Shown one piece after another: positions 9,068 to 17,469 of a stretch of 64,000 bases of DNA. The position numbers and the translations under genes are program-made. The notes under the pieces were generated by a model. It worked only from the letters and a program-made list of their open reading frames with translations, was not told the DNA's origin and did not search any database. Source of the stretch: Variovorax boronicumulans (lineage in GTDB: Bacteria; Pseudomonadota; Gammaproteobacteria; Burkholderiales; Burkholderiaceae_C); the NCBI RefSeq assembly GCF_030812215.1, contig NZ_JAUSSG010000006.1:372001-436000 (forward strand), in the 5' to 3' direction. The first letter of the stretch is position 1; every line of letters begins with the position of its first letter.

Positions 9068-10615
9068 TCACGCCTGCTTCTCGCGCTCGCGGAGGCGAAA
9101 GCGCTGGATCTTGCCCGTCGCCGTCTTCGGCAGTTCGCTCACGAATTCGAGGAAGCGCGGGTACTTGTAGGGCGCGAGGCGTTCCTTCACGAAGGCCTTG
9201 AGCTCGTCCTCCGTGGCGGCGCTGCCGTCCTTCAGCACGACGAAGGCCTTGGTCTTGGTGAGGCCCTCGGCATCTTCCTTGCCGATCACCGCGGCCTCGA
9301 GCACGCAGGGGTGCTGCATCAGCGTGGCCTCGACCTCGAAGGGCGAGACGTAGATGCCGCTGACCTTCAGCATGTCGTCGCTGCGGCCCGCGTAGGTGAA
9401 GTAGCCGTCGGCATCGCGCGTGTACTTGTCGCCGCTCTTGGTCCAGCCGCCCTGGAAGGTGTCGCGCGATTTCTCGCGGTTGTTCCAGTACATGAGCGCC
9501 GAACTCGGGCCCCGGATGTAGAGATCGCCCACTTCGCCATCGGGCACCGGGCGGCCGTCTTCGCCGCGCAGCTCGACCTCGTAGCCTTCGACCGGCTTGC
9601 CCGTGGTGCCGTAGCGCACATCGCCCGGACGGTTGGAGATGAAGATGTGCAGCATCTCGGTCGAGCCGATGCCGTCGATGATCTCGCAGCCGTAGTGCGC
9701 CTTGAAGCGCTGCGCGATCTCGCCGGGCAAGGCTTCGCCGGCGGAGGAGCACATGCGCAGTGCGACCGCATCGCGTGCCGGGAGCTTCGGCGAAGCGAGC
9801 ATGCCCGCGAAGCCGGTGGGCGCGCCGAAGAAGACAGTCGGCTTGTGCGCTGTCCAGCGGCGGAAGGTGGCGTCGGGCGTGGGGCGCTCGGCCATCAGCA
9901 CGACCGTCGCGCCGACCGTGAGCGGGAAGGTCAGCGCGTTGCCGAGGCCGTATGCGAAGTACATCTTGGCGGCCGAGAAGCACACGTCGTCTTCGGTGAG
10001 CGCGAGCACCGGCTTGCCGTAGAGCTCCGCCGTCCACCAGAGGTTGGCGTGCGTGTGGACCGTGCCCTTGGGCTTGCCGGTGGAGCCGGAGGAATAGAGC
10101 CAGAAGCCGGGGTCGTCGGACGCGGTGTTCACCGGTGTGGCCAGGGGCTCGACCTTGGCGAGCGCATCGTCGAAGGCCTGTGCGTTGTCCGGCAATGCAC
10201 CCGTCGGCTGCGAGACGATCAGCGCCTGCACCTCGTGCGCGCCGCGCCCCATCGCATCCTGCAGCACAGGGAGCAGCGCACCCGACACCAGCGCAGCCTG
10301 CGCGCGGCTGTGGTCGAGCATGTAGGCGTAGTCGTCGGGCGTGAGCAGCGTGTTGACCGCGACGGGCACGATGCCGGCATACAGGCAGCCGAGAAAGCTC
10401 ACCGGCCAGTCGTTGTTGTCGAGCATCAGCAGCAGCACACGCTCTTCGCGGCGCACACCCGTTGCCTTGAGTGCGGCGGCGAGGCGGCGCGCGCGGTCTT
10501 CGAGCTGGCCGTAGGTCAGCGTGCCGCGGTCGTCGATGTACGCGGTGCGGTCGGCGCGGCCGCGGTTGAGGGCGAACAGGTGTTCGGCGAAATTGAATCG
10601 TGCGGGCAGGCTCAT
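9068..10615 (-). CDS. bclA: Benzoate-CoA ligase
   Basis: A 515-residue adenylate-forming enzyme that converts benzoate, ATP and CoA to benzoyl-CoA, the entry step of the box pathway. The P-loop-like motif is YSSGSTGKPKG, followed by the conserved GIGSTEMLHIF, typical of benzoate/aryl-CoA ligases, and the C-terminal catalytic lysine motif PKTATGKIQRFRLR. The length is normal. ATG 10615 follows an AAGGAGA Shine-Dalgarno. The gene lies 34 bp after boxD in the minus-strand box operon, which supports benzoate rather than another aryl acid as the physiological substrate. Confidence 0.95.
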   Translation of the reverse strand: MSLPARFNFAEHLFALNRGRADRTAYIDDRGTLTYGQLEDRARRLAAALKATGVRREERVLLLMLDNNDWPVSFLGCLYAGIVPVAVNTLLTPDDYAYMLDHSRAQAALVSGALLPVLQDAMGRGAHEVQALIVSQPTGALPDNAQAFDDALAKVEPLATPVNTASDDPGFWLYSSGSTGKPKGTVHTHANLWWTAELYGKPVLALTEDDVCFSAAKMYFAYGLGNALTFPLTVGATVVLMAERPTPDATFRRWTAHKPTVFFGAPTGFAGMLASPKLPARDAVALRMCSSAGEALPGEIAQRFKAHYGCEIIDGIGSTEMLHIFISNRPGDVRYGTTGKPVEGYEVELRGEDGRPVPDGEVGDLYIRGPSSALMYWNNREKSRDTFQGGWTKSGDKYTRDADGYFTYAGRSDDMLKVSGIYVSPFEVEATLMQHPCVLEAAVIGKEDAEGLTKTKAFVVLKDGSAATEDELKAFVKERLAPYKYPRFLEFVSELPKTATGKIQRFRLREREKQA

Positions 10616-10649
10616 CGTGTGGTCTCCTTGGGGCCTCTCTTTGTTTCTT

Positions 10650-12200
10650 CTAGAGGCCGAGGGCGGCGAGCACGCCGGGGCTCGCCTGCACCGCGGTCTT
10701 GCGGTGATAGAAATCGAGCGCGCGCAAGCCGCCCAGTTCGGCGCCGCCGCCTGCGCGTCCGGGGCCGCCGTGCATCGACATCGGCATCACGTTGCCGTGG
10801 CCGGTGTGGGCCTGCGTGACCTCGGGGGTGACCACGTGGATGCGGCCGTGGCTCGGCGCGACGGCGAGCGCGGCCTGTGCGAGCGCGGCGTCGTCGCTGC
10901 CGTAGAGCGAAGTCACGAGAGAACCTTGTCCGCGATGCGCGAGCGCGATGCTGTGTGCGAGATCGCGGTACGGCAGCAGCGTGGCGACCGGGCCGAATAC
11001 TTCCACGTCATGCACGCGCTGCGCCGCATCGGCATCGCGTGCGCCCAGCAGCACCGGGCCAATGCAGGCGGCGACAGCCGGGTCCGCGTCGATCAGTGAT
11101 TTGTTGCGGCCGTCGTGCAGCACGGTGGTTTGCGCGGCGAGCGCGCCGAGCCCTTCGCGCACCGCATTCAGTTGCGCGCGGCTCACGAGCGAGCCCATGC
11201 GCACGCTCTCGTTGCGCGGGTTGCCGACCGTGACGCCCGCGAGCTTTGCGCCGATGGCTTCGGCCGCGGCGTCGTACACCTCGGTCGGCACCAGGATGCG
11301 GCGAATCGCCGTGCACTTCTGGCCGGACTTCACCGTCATCTCACGCACCACTTCGCGCACGAGCAGGTTGAACGCGTCGCTGCCCGGCGCGGCACCGGGC
11401 AGGAGCAGGGCGCTGTTGAGGCTGTCGGCCTCGATGTTTGCGCGCACCGAGCGCGCGGCCACGGCCGGGTGCGAGCGGATCACCGTCGCGGTTTCTGCCG
11501 AGCCGGTGAACGAGACCACGTCGAAAGGCTGCAGCTGGTCCATCAGGCCGGCCGAGCTGCCGCAGATGACCGAGAGCGCACCGGCGGGCAGCACGCCCGC
11601 ATCGATCACGTCCTTCACCATGCGCTGCGTGAGCCAGGCGGTGGCCGTGGCGGGCTTCACGATCACGGGCACGCCCGAGAGCAATGCCGGCGCGGCCTTT
11701 TCCCACAAGCCCCACGACGGGAAGTTGAAGGCGTTGATGAACAGCGCCACGCCGTGCGTCGGCACCTGCAGGTGCTGCGACTGGAACACTGGCTCCTTGC
11801 CGAGCTTGACCGCATCGCCGTCGCGCAGCGCGCGCACGTCGCCGAGCGCATCGCCCCATTTGGCGTACTGGCCGAGCGTGAAGATCGCGCCGTCGATGTC
11901 GACGGCCGAGTCGTTCTTCACCGTGCCGGAGTTCGCGGTGGCGATCTCGTAATAGGCGTCGCGGTTCGCCTGCAGCACCTTGACGACCGCGCCGAGCAGC
12001 CCGGCGCGCTGGCGGTAGGTGAGGGCGCGCAGTGCGTTGCCGCCCTGTTCGCGCGCAAAGCGGAAGGCTTCAGGCAGGTCGAGCCCGGTGGCGTCGACGC
12101 GCACGAGCTCGGTGCCGAGCACCGGATCGAAGAGCGGCGTGCCGGCGCCCGAGCCGCTTTGCCAGCGGCCGGCGACGTGGTTGGGGAGGAGCTCAGTCAT
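10650..12200 (-). CDS. boxD: 3,4-dehydroadipyl-CoA semialdehyde dehydrogenase
   Basis: A 516-residue aldehyde dehydrogenase of the PaaZ/BoxD type. The NAD(P)-binding/turn motif is FTGSAETATV and the catalytic Cys lies in KSGQKCTAIRR near residue 296. BoxD oxidises the semialdehyde released by BoxC to 3,4-dehydroadipyl-CoA with NADP. There is no fused C-terminal hydratase domain, which distinguishes it from PaaZ. It is the second gene of the minus-strand box unit, 123 bp after the DUF4863 gene, and the intervening DNA holds repeat copy 2. Confidence 0.94.
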   Translation of the reverse strand: MTELLPNHVAGRWQSGSGAGTPLFDPVLGTELVRVDATGLDLPEAFRFAREQGGNALRALTYRQRAGLLGAVVKVLQANRDAYYEIATANSGTVKNDSAVDIDGAIFTLGQYAKWGDALGDVRALRDGDAVKLGKEPVFQSQHLQVPTHGVALFINAFNFPSWGLWEKAAPALLSGVPVIVKPATATAWLTQRMVKDVIDAGVLPAGALSVICGSSAGLMDQLQPFDVVSFTGSAETATVIRSHPAVAARSVRANIEADSLNSALLLPGAAPGSDAFNLLVREVVREMTVKSGQKCTAIRRILVPTEVYDAAAEAIGAKLAGVTVGNPRNESVRMGSLVSRAQLNAVREGLGALAAQTTVLHDGRNKSLIDADPAVAACIGPVLLGARDADAAQRVHDVEVFGPVATLLPYRDLAHSIALAHRGQGSLVTSLYGSDDAALAQAALAVAPSHGRIHVVTPEVTQAHTGHGNVMPMSMHGGPGRAGGGAELGGLRALDFYHRKTAVQASPGVLAALGL

Positions 12201-12232
12201 GGACCTGGATCTCGATGGGGTCGATTAGGGGA

Positions 12233-12317
12233 ACACCGCGGAACCGGCTTTGCCGGGCCGCCGGTGTTGCCCCCTGCAAGGGGCTTGGAGGCCACACGCA
12301 GTGGGCAAGCCTGGGGG
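12233..12317 (-). repeat. Structured ~88-bp intergenic repeat, copy 2 (3' of the DUF4863 gene)
   Basis: The second and most diverged copy (GCCCACTGCGTGTGG in place of GCGCACTTCGTGTCG). It starts 6 bases after the DUF4863 stop on the minus strand and keeps both hairpins: the C-rich/G-rich arm pair around TTGCA, and CCGGCAAAGCCGG. It lies between DUF4863 and boxD. Confidence 0.83.
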
Positions 12318-12323
12318 TGTGCT

Positions 12324-12794
12324 TCATGCTGTGAACTTGATCTGCCCTTCGGGCAGCAAATAAAGAACGAGCGCGCGGCCCTGCGCGACGGTCGGGCGGT
12401 GCGCGGTGCCGGGTGCGTAGACGCACCAGCCGGCAGGGCGGCCGTCGAAAGTGGCGGGGTGGTCGTCGAGCGGCATGATCAGGTCGATCTCGCCGTTGGG
12501 ATGCGTGTGGTGCGGGCCGGCGATGTCCTGCATGTCGACCACGTCGACCGAGAAGCGGTGCAGCGCGTCTTCGGCCTTGAAGACGCGGCCGTACCTGATG
12601 CCGCCGCCTTCGCGCTCGCACAGCCACCCTTCGGCCACGCCGCCGATGCAGGCCTCGCGCAATTGCGCGAAGCGGGCGCTGCCCGCGCCGTGGGTGGCGT
12701 TGAGCCACTGGTCGAGCTGCGCGTCGAGCGGCCGGCCTGCGATCTCGGCGGTCAGGCCGGCGATCAACTGGTGAAATGCTTCCTTGCTGGACAT
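12324..12794 (-). CDS. DUF4863 family cupin protein (4-hydroxylaminobenzoate lyase-like) heading the box operon
   Basis: 156 residues. The C-terminal half has a cupin-like metal site, HHTHPNGEIDLIMP, then PAGWCVYAPGTAHRPTV, suggesting a two- or three-His/Glu metal centre. The family (DUF4863) includes proteins annotated as 4-hydroxylaminobenzoate lyase (PnbB), and members recur in box clusters, so a role in handling a nitro/hydroxylamino-benzoate or a pathway intermediate is possible. It is the first gene after the divergent promoter and therefore the leader gene of the boxD-bclA-transporter operon. The function is not established from sequence. Confidence 0.82.
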   Translation of the reverse strand: MSSKEAFHQLIAGLTAEIAGRPLDAQLDQWLNATHGAGSARFAQLREACIGGVAEGWLCEREGGGIRYGRVFKAEDALHRFSVDVVDMQDIAGPHHTHPNGEIDLIMPLDDHPATFDGRPAGWCVYAPGTAHRPTVAQGRALVLYLLPEGQIKFTA

Positions 12795-12912
12795 CGTGGC
12801 AGGCTTCCTTCGTGGAGGCTGGCTGGCGGGGCGAGCGGGGAGCTGGCGCCGCAGCGAACTTATGAACTACCTTGCAGGATCGCTGTGCGTGCAGTATCTT
12901 GCTTGTGGCCGA

Positions 12913-12941
12913 ACAATAAGCACCGAGTCATTGGGTGTCAA
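12913..12941 (-). promoter_or_regulatory. Sigma70-like promoter of the DUF4863-boxD-bclA-transporter operon
   Basis: On the minus strand a consensus TTGACA (12936-12941) is followed after exactly 17 bp by TATTGT (12913-12918). It lies 120 bp upstream of the DUF4863 start. TGCA tetramers, the core of known BzdR/BoxR operators, lie at 12951-12954 just upstream of the -35 and at 12890-12893 and 12873-12876 in the transcribed leader. The assignment is by inspection only. Confidence 0.65.
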
Positions 12942-12960
12942 GCAATATAGTGCATATATG
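12931..12960 (+). promoter_or_regulatory. Possible boxR promoter
   Basis: On the plus strand TTGGGT (12931-12936) and TATATG (12955-12960) are spaced by 18 bp, about 48 bp before the boxR ATG. It overlaps the -35 of the divergent operon promoter and contains a TGCA at 12951-12954, so one bound regulator could control both directions. The match is weak. Confidence 0.35.
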
Positions 12961-13007
12961 GTGTTTACCCTGAGCGCGCACAATCCCGGCGAAGAACGAG
13001 GACTTGC

Positions 13008-13931
13008 ATGAACGAGCATGTAGACGCGGTGCTGGCCACCGCGCCAGAAGGCGGCGCCAATGCCGCGTCGGCCGGGGAGGCCAAGAATCCGCTGCTGGTC
13101 GCACTGGGCGACCGCGTGCGCAACCTGCGCGCGCAGCGCGGGCTCACGCGCAAGGCGGTGGCGGTGGCGGCCGATGTGTCGGAGCGGCACCTGGCCAATC
13201 TCGAATACGGCATCGGCAACGCGTCGATCCTGGTGCTGCAGCAGGTGGCCGGCGCGCTGCACTGCTCGCTGGCCGAACTGGTCGGCGACGTCACGACCAG
13301 TTCGCCCGAGTGGCTGCTGATCCGCGAGCTGCTCGAGAACCGCAGCGAAACCGACCTGCGCCGCGTGCGCGTGGCGCTGGGCGAACTGCTGGGCACGGCT
13401 TCCGTCGATCCGGCGCGGCACCGCCGCATCGCGCTCGTGGGCCTGCGCGGCGCGGGCAAGTCGACGCTGGGGCAGATGCTGGCCGACGACCTCGACGTGC
13501 CCTTCGTGGAACTGAGCCGCGAGATCGAGAAGCTCGCGGGCTGCAGCGTGCGCGAGATCCACGACCTCTACGGCACCAACGCCTACCGCCGCTACGAGCG
13601 CCGCGCGCTCGAAGAGGCCGTGCAGATCTACAGCGAGGTGGTGATCGCCACGCCGGGCGGCATCGTCTCCGACCCCGCCACCTTCAACGAGCTGCTCGCG
13701 CACTGCACCACCGTGTGGCTGCAGGCCGCGCCCGAGGAGCACATGGGCCGGGTGGCCGCGCAGGGCGACACCCGCCCGATGGCCGCCAGCAAGGAGGCGA
13801 TGGAAGACCTGCGCCGCATCCTGAATGGCCGGGCCGCCTTCTATTCGAAGGCCGATCTGTCGGTGGACACCAGCGGCAAGACGCTCGCCCAGAGCTTCCA
13901 GCTGCTGCGCGCAGCAGCCCGCGAGTTGTAA
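13008..13931 (+). CDS. boxR: BoxR, XRE-type regulator with shikimate-kinase-like ligand domain
   Basis: 307 residues with the BzdR/BoxR architecture: an N-terminal XRE helix-turn-helix (about residues 25-85, LGDRVRNLRAQRGLTRKAVA), a linker, and a C-terminal domain resembling shikimate kinase with the P-loop GLRGAGKST near residue 146-154. In characterised homologues benzoyl-CoA is the inducer bound by the kinase-like domain, relieving repression of the box promoters. The gene faces away from the boxD operon and is followed by boxC, with a repeat copy between. Regulation of both units by BoxR is inferred from family knowledge and the nearby TGCA sites. Confidence 0.93.
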   Translation: MNEHVDAVLATAPEGGANAASAGEAKNPLLVALGDRVRNLRAQRGLTRKAVAVAADVSERHLANLEYGIGNASILVLQQVAGALHCSLAELVGDVTTSSPEWLLIRELLENRSETDLRRVRVALGELLGTASVDPARHRRIALVGLRGAGKSTLGQMLADDLDVPFVELSREIEKLAGCSVREIHDLYGTNAYRRYERRALEEAVQIYSEVVIATPGGIVSDPATFNELLAHCTTVWLQAAPEEHMGRVAAQGDTRPMAASKEAMEDLRRILNGRAAFYSKADLSVDTSGKTLAQSFQLLRAAAREL

Positions 13932-13937
13932 GGCTCG

Positions 13938-14024
13938 CCCCCAGGCTTCGCGCACTTCGTGTCGCTGCGCCAACCCCCTGCCGGGGGCAACACCTGAGGC
14001 CCGGCGAAGCCGGTTCCTCGGTGT
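13938..14024 (+). repeat. Structured ~88-bp intergenic repeat, copy 3 (3' of boxR)
   Basis: Begins 6 bases after the boxR TAA with CCCCCAGGCTTCGCGCACTT. It contains CCCCC-TGCC-GGGGG and CCGGCGAAGCCGG hairpins and ends at CTCGGTGT. Its orientation relative to boxR is the same as that of the other three copies relative to their upstream genes. Confidence 0.86.
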
Positions 14025-14090
14025 TCGCTGGAAAAGAGACCGCTTCCTTCGCGCCTGTCGCTTGAGATCTGAAAAAAAGCACAACAGGCA

Positions 14091-14119
14091 TTGACTTGCT
14101 TGTTTGCATGCAGCATGAT
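14091..14119 (+). promoter_or_regulatory. Sigma70-like promoter of boxCBA
   Basis: TTGACT (14091-14096) and CATGAT (14114-14119) are spaced by 17 bp, about 68 bp upstream of the boxC start. The spacer contains TGCATGCA, and another TGCA overlaps the end of the -10, so repression by BoxR at this site is plausible. Confidence 0.62.
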
Positions 14120-14163
14120 GCATGTCATCGGAACCAGAAGATGCATTATTCTTCAGGTTTGCA
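14105..14163 (+). promoter_or_regulatory. Cluster of five TGCA motifs, putative BoxR operator
   Basis: TGCA occurs at 14105, 14109, 14119, 14142 and 14160 (first base of each). The first two form the palindrome TGCATGCA inside the promoter spacer, and 14119 overlaps the -10. TGCA is the core of operators described for BzdR/BoxR. The spacing is irregular, so which sites are bound is uncertain. Confidence 0.5.
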
Positions 14164-14186
14164 TCTGCCCCACAGGAGACTTCCGT

Positions 14187-15872
14187 ATGACCGACACCGC
14201 GACCCCCACTTCGCTCCAGGCGCCCACCCGCGTGGACTACCGCACCGAACCCGGCCAGTACCGCCACTGGTCCCTGAGCTTCGACGGCGCCATCGCCCGC
14301 CTGGTGCTCGACATCGCGGAAGACGGCGGCATCCGCCCCGGCTACAAGTTGAAGCTCAACAGCTACGACCTGGGGGTGGACATCGAACTGAACGACGCGC
14401 TCAACCGCGTGCGCTTCGAGCACCCCGAGGTGCGCAGCGTGATCGTCACCAGCGGCAAGGACCGCATCTTCTGTTCGGGCGCCAACATCTTCATGCTGGG
14501 TGTCTCGGGCCATGCCTGGAAGGTCAACTTCTGCAAGTTCACCAACGAGACGCGCAACGGCATCGAAGACTCGTCGAAGCACTCGGGCCTGAAGTTCCTC
14601 GCGGCCGTGAACGGCGCCTGCGCCGGCGGCGGCTACGAACTGGCGCTGGCCTGCGACGAAATTCTGCTGGTGGACGACCGCTCTTCCGCCGTCTCTCTGC
14701 CTGAGGTGCCGTTGCTCGGCGTGCTGCCCGGCACCGGCGGCCTGACCCGCGTGACCGACAAGCGCCATGTGCGCCATGACCTTGCCGACATCTTCTGCAC
14801 CAGCGTCGAAGGCGTGCGCGGTCAGCGTGCTGTCGACTGGCGCCTGGTCGATGCGGTGGCCAAGCCCGCGCAGTTCGCGGCCGCCGTGCAGGACCGCGCT
14901 TCGCAGCTCGCCGCCGGCAGTGACCGGCCCGCGGGCGGCAAGGGCGTGGCGCTCACGCGCCTCGAACGCACCGACAGCGTCGACGGCATCGCCTATTCGC
15001 ACGTCAACGTGCAGATCGATCGCAGCAAGCGCACCGCGACGATCACCGTGAAGGCACCGAGCGGCGCGCAGCCGGCCGATATCGCCGGCATCGAAGCCGC
15101 AGGTGCCGCCTGGTGGCCGCTCGCGATGTGCCGCGAACTAGACGACGCGATCCTCAATCTGCGCACCAACGAACTGGACATCGGCACCTGGCTGCTCAAG
15201 ACCGAGGGCGACACGGCCGCCGTGCTCGCCTCCGACGCCGTGATGCTTGCGAACAAGGACCACTGGCTCGTGCGCGAAACCATCGGCGCGCTGCGCCGCA
15301 CGCTCGCGCGGCTGGATGTGTCGTCGCGCAGCCTGTTCGCGTTGGTCGAAGCGGGTTCGTGCTTCGCCGGCACGTTGGCCGAGCTGGCCTTCGCGGGCGA
15401 CCGCAGCTACATGCTCGCGCTGCCCGACGATGCCGAGCGCGCGCCGAAGCTCGTGCTCAACGAATTCAACTTCGGTTTCTTCCCGATGGTGAACGACCAG
15501 AGCCGCCTGCAACGCCGCTTCTATGAAGAAGCCGCGCCGCTCGAAGCCGCCCGCGCGGCAGCCGGCAAGCCGCTCGATGCCGACGAAGCCCTGAAGCTCG
15601 GCCTGGTCACCGCCGCCCCCGACGACATCGACTGGGACGACGAGATCCGCATCGCCATCGAGGAGCGCGTCGCCATGTCGCCCGATGCGCTCACCGGCCT
15701 CGAAGCCAACCTGCGCTTCGCGAGCAAGGAGAACATGGCCACCCGCATCTTCGGCCGGCTCACCGCCTGGCAGAACTGGATCTTCAACCGCCCGAACGCC
15801 GTCGGCGAGAAGGGTGCGCTGAAGGTCTACGGCACCGGCGAGAAAGCCGGCTTCGACATGAACCGCGTCTGA
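14187..15872 (+). CDS. boxC: Benzoyl-CoA-dihydrodiol lyase (2,3-epoxybenzoyl-CoA dihydrolase)
   Basis: 561 residues with two crotonase-like halves. The first half carries GKDRIFCSGANIFML and NGACAGGGYELALACDEI, the oxyanion-hole region of enoyl-CoA hydratases; the second half has LVEAGSCFAGTLAELAFAGD. BoxC hydrolytically opens 2,3-epoxybenzoyl-CoA to 3,4-dehydroadipyl-CoA semialdehyde and formate. I chose ATG 14187 because it follows CAGGAGA; the frame is open further upstream but without a ribosome-binding site. The length matches known BoxC. boxB follows 31 bp later. Confidence 0.96.
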   Translation: MTDTATPTSLQAPTRVDYRTEPGQYRHWSLSFDGAIARLVLDIAEDGGIRPGYKLKLNSYDLGVDIELNDALNRVRFEHPEVRSVIVTSGKDRIFCSGANIFMLGVSGHAWKVNFCKFTNETRNGIEDSSKHSGLKFLAAVNGACAGGGYELALACDEILLVDDRSSAVSLPEVPLLGVLPGTGGLTRVTDKRHVRHDLADIFCTSVEGVRGQRAVDWRLVDAVAKPAQFAAAVQDRASQLAAGSDRPAGGKGVALTRLERTDSVDGIAYSHVNVQIDRSKRTATITVKAPSGAQPADIAGIEAAGAAWWPLAMCRELDDAILNLRTNELDIGTWLLKTEGDTAAVLASDAVMLANKDHWLVRETIGALRRTLARLDVSSRSLFALVEAGSCFAGTLAELAFAGDRSYMLALPDDAERAPKLVLNEFNFGFFPMVNDQSRLQRRFYEEAAPLEAARAAAGKPLDADEALKLGLVTAAPDDIDWDDEIRIAIEERVAMSPDALTGLEANLRFASKENMATRIFGRLTAWQNWIFNRPNAVGEKGALKVYGTGEKAGFDMNRV

Positions 15873-15903
15873 CCCCGCAGTCCGTACAACCCAAGGAACA
15901 ACG

Positions 15904-17331
15904 ATGAGCACGATCAACTACAGCGAGAAGATCCCCAACAACGTCAACCTCGGCGAAGACCGCACGCTGCAGCGCGCGCTCGAAGGCTGGCAGCCGAACT
16001 TCATCAACTGGTGGGACGACGTGGGCCCCGAAGGCTCGACCAACCACGAGGTGTACCTGCGCACCGCGGTGAGCGTCGACCCGCAGGGCTGGGCGCAGTT
16101 CGGCCACGTGAAGATGCGCGACTACCGCTGGGGCATCTTCCTGAACCCGGGCGATGCGAACCGCGAGATCCACTTCGGCGACCACAAGGGCGAGAAGGCC
16201 TGGCAGGACGTGCCCGGCGAGCACCGCGCCAACCTGCGCCGCATCATCGTGACGCAGGGCGACACCGAGCCCGCGTCGGTCGAGCAGCAACGCCACCTGG
16301 GCCTCACGGCGCCCTCGATGTACGACCTGCGCAACCTGTTCCAGATCAACGTGGAAGAAGGCCGCCACCTGTGGGCGATGGTCTACCTGCTGCACAAGCA
16401 CTTCGGCCGCGACGGCCGCGAGGAAGCCGAGGCGCTCTTGCAGCGCACCTCGGGCGACGAGAACAATCCGCGCATCCTGGGCGCCTTCAACGAACGCACG
16501 CCCGACTGGCTCGCGTTCTTCATGTTCACCTACTTCACCGACCGCGACGGCAAGTTCCAGCTCTCGGCGCTGGCCGAAAGCGCGTTCGATCCGCTCGCGC
16601 GCACCACGAAGTTCATGCTGACCGAAGAGGCGCACCACATGTTCGTGGGCGAGAGCGGCGTGTCGCGCGTCATCGCACGCACCGCGCAGGTCATGAACGA
16701 ACTGAAGACCGACGACCCGCAGAAGGTGCGCGCCGCAGGCTGCATCGACCTGGGCACGATCCAGCGCTACCTGAACTTCCACTACAGCGTGACCATCGAC
16801 CTGTTCGGCGCCGACCAGTCGAGCAACGCCGCCATCTTCTACAGCTCGGGCCTGAAGGGCCGCTATGAAGAAGGCAAGCGCACCGACGACCACATCCTCA
16901 AGGGCCAGACCTACAAGGTGCTGGAGGTGAAGGACGGCCAGCTCGTCGAGAAGGACGTGCCGATGCTCAATGCGCTCAACGAAGTGCTGCGCGACGATTT
17001 CATCAAGGACTCGGTGGCCGGCGTGGGCCGCTGGAACAAGGTGCTCGAGAAGGCCGGCATCCCGACCCGTCTGGTCGTGCCGCACAAGGCCTTCAACCGC
17101 CAGATCGGCGCGCTCGCCGGCATCAAGATGTCACCCGAAGGCCGCGTGGTGAACGAGATCGAATGGGCCGCCAAGCGGGACGAGTGGTTGCCCAGTGCCG
17201 AAGACTTCGCTTTCGTGGCATCGTTGATGGGCCGCGTGGTGGAGCCGGGCAAGTTCGCGGGCTGGATCTCGCCACCTGTCATGGGCATCAACCGCCAGCC
17301 CGTCGATTTCGAGTACGTGCGTTTCGGCTGA
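15904..17331 (+). CDS. boxB: Benzoyl-CoA 2,3-epoxidase, di-iron oxygenase subunit
   Basis: 475 residues. The carboxylate-bridged di-iron signature is visible in a ferritin-like helical core: EEGRHLW and TEEAHHMF supply Glu and His ligands. With BoxA as reductase it epoxidises benzoyl-CoA at C2-C3 using O2 and NADPH. ATG 15904 follows an AAGGAAC ribosome-binding site. The C-terminal GWISPPVMGINRQP is conserved in BoxB. A repeat copy separates it from boxA. Confidence 0.96.
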   Translation: MSTINYSEKIPNNVNLGEDRTLQRALEGWQPNFINWWDDVGPEGSTNHEVYLRTAVSVDPQGWAQFGHVKMRDYRWGIFLNPGDANREIHFGDHKGEKAWQDVPGEHRANLRRIIVTQGDTEPASVEQQRHLGLTAPSMYDLRNLFQINVEEGRHLWAMVYLLHKHFGRDGREEAEALLQRTSGDENNPRILGAFNERTPDWLAFFMFTYFTDRDGKFQLSALAESAFDPLARTTKFMLTEEAHHMFVGESGVSRVIARTAQVMNELKTDDPQKVRAAGCIDLGTIQRYLNFHYSVTIDLFGADQSSNAAIFYSSGLKGRYEEGKRTDDHILKGQTYKVLEVKDGQLVEKDVPMLNALNEVLRDDFIKDSVAGVGRWNKVLEKAGIPTRLVVPHKAFNRQIGALAGIKMSPEGRVVNEIEWAAKRDEWLPSAEDFAFVASLMGRVVEPGKFAGWISPPVMGINRQPVDFEYVRFG

Positions 17332-17345
17332 AAAAATTAGGTACA

Positions 17346-17432
17346 CCCCCAGGCTGCGCGCACTTCGTGTCGCTTCGCCAACCCCCTTGCAGGGGGCAGC
17401 ACCTGCGGCCCGGCAAAGCCGGTTCCGCGGTG
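17346..17432 (+). repeat. Structured ~88-bp intergenic repeat, copy 4 (3' of boxB)
   Basis: Begins 14 bases after the boxB TGA with CCCCCAGGCTGCGCGCACTT, contains CCCCC-TTGCA-GGGGG and CCGGCAAAGCCGG hairpins and ends at CCGCGGTG, about 38 bases before boxA. It lies within what should be one boxCBA transcript, so it cannot be a full terminator there. Confidence 0.86.
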
Positions 17433-17469
17433 CTTCGCGAATGGGCCCGGGGTGAAAAAGGAGAACACG

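Noticed and set aside
6990..17432. The four repeats as insertion sequence remnants
   Set aside because: No transposase or target-site duplication, and the fixed placement 3' of stop codons does not fit IS insertion.
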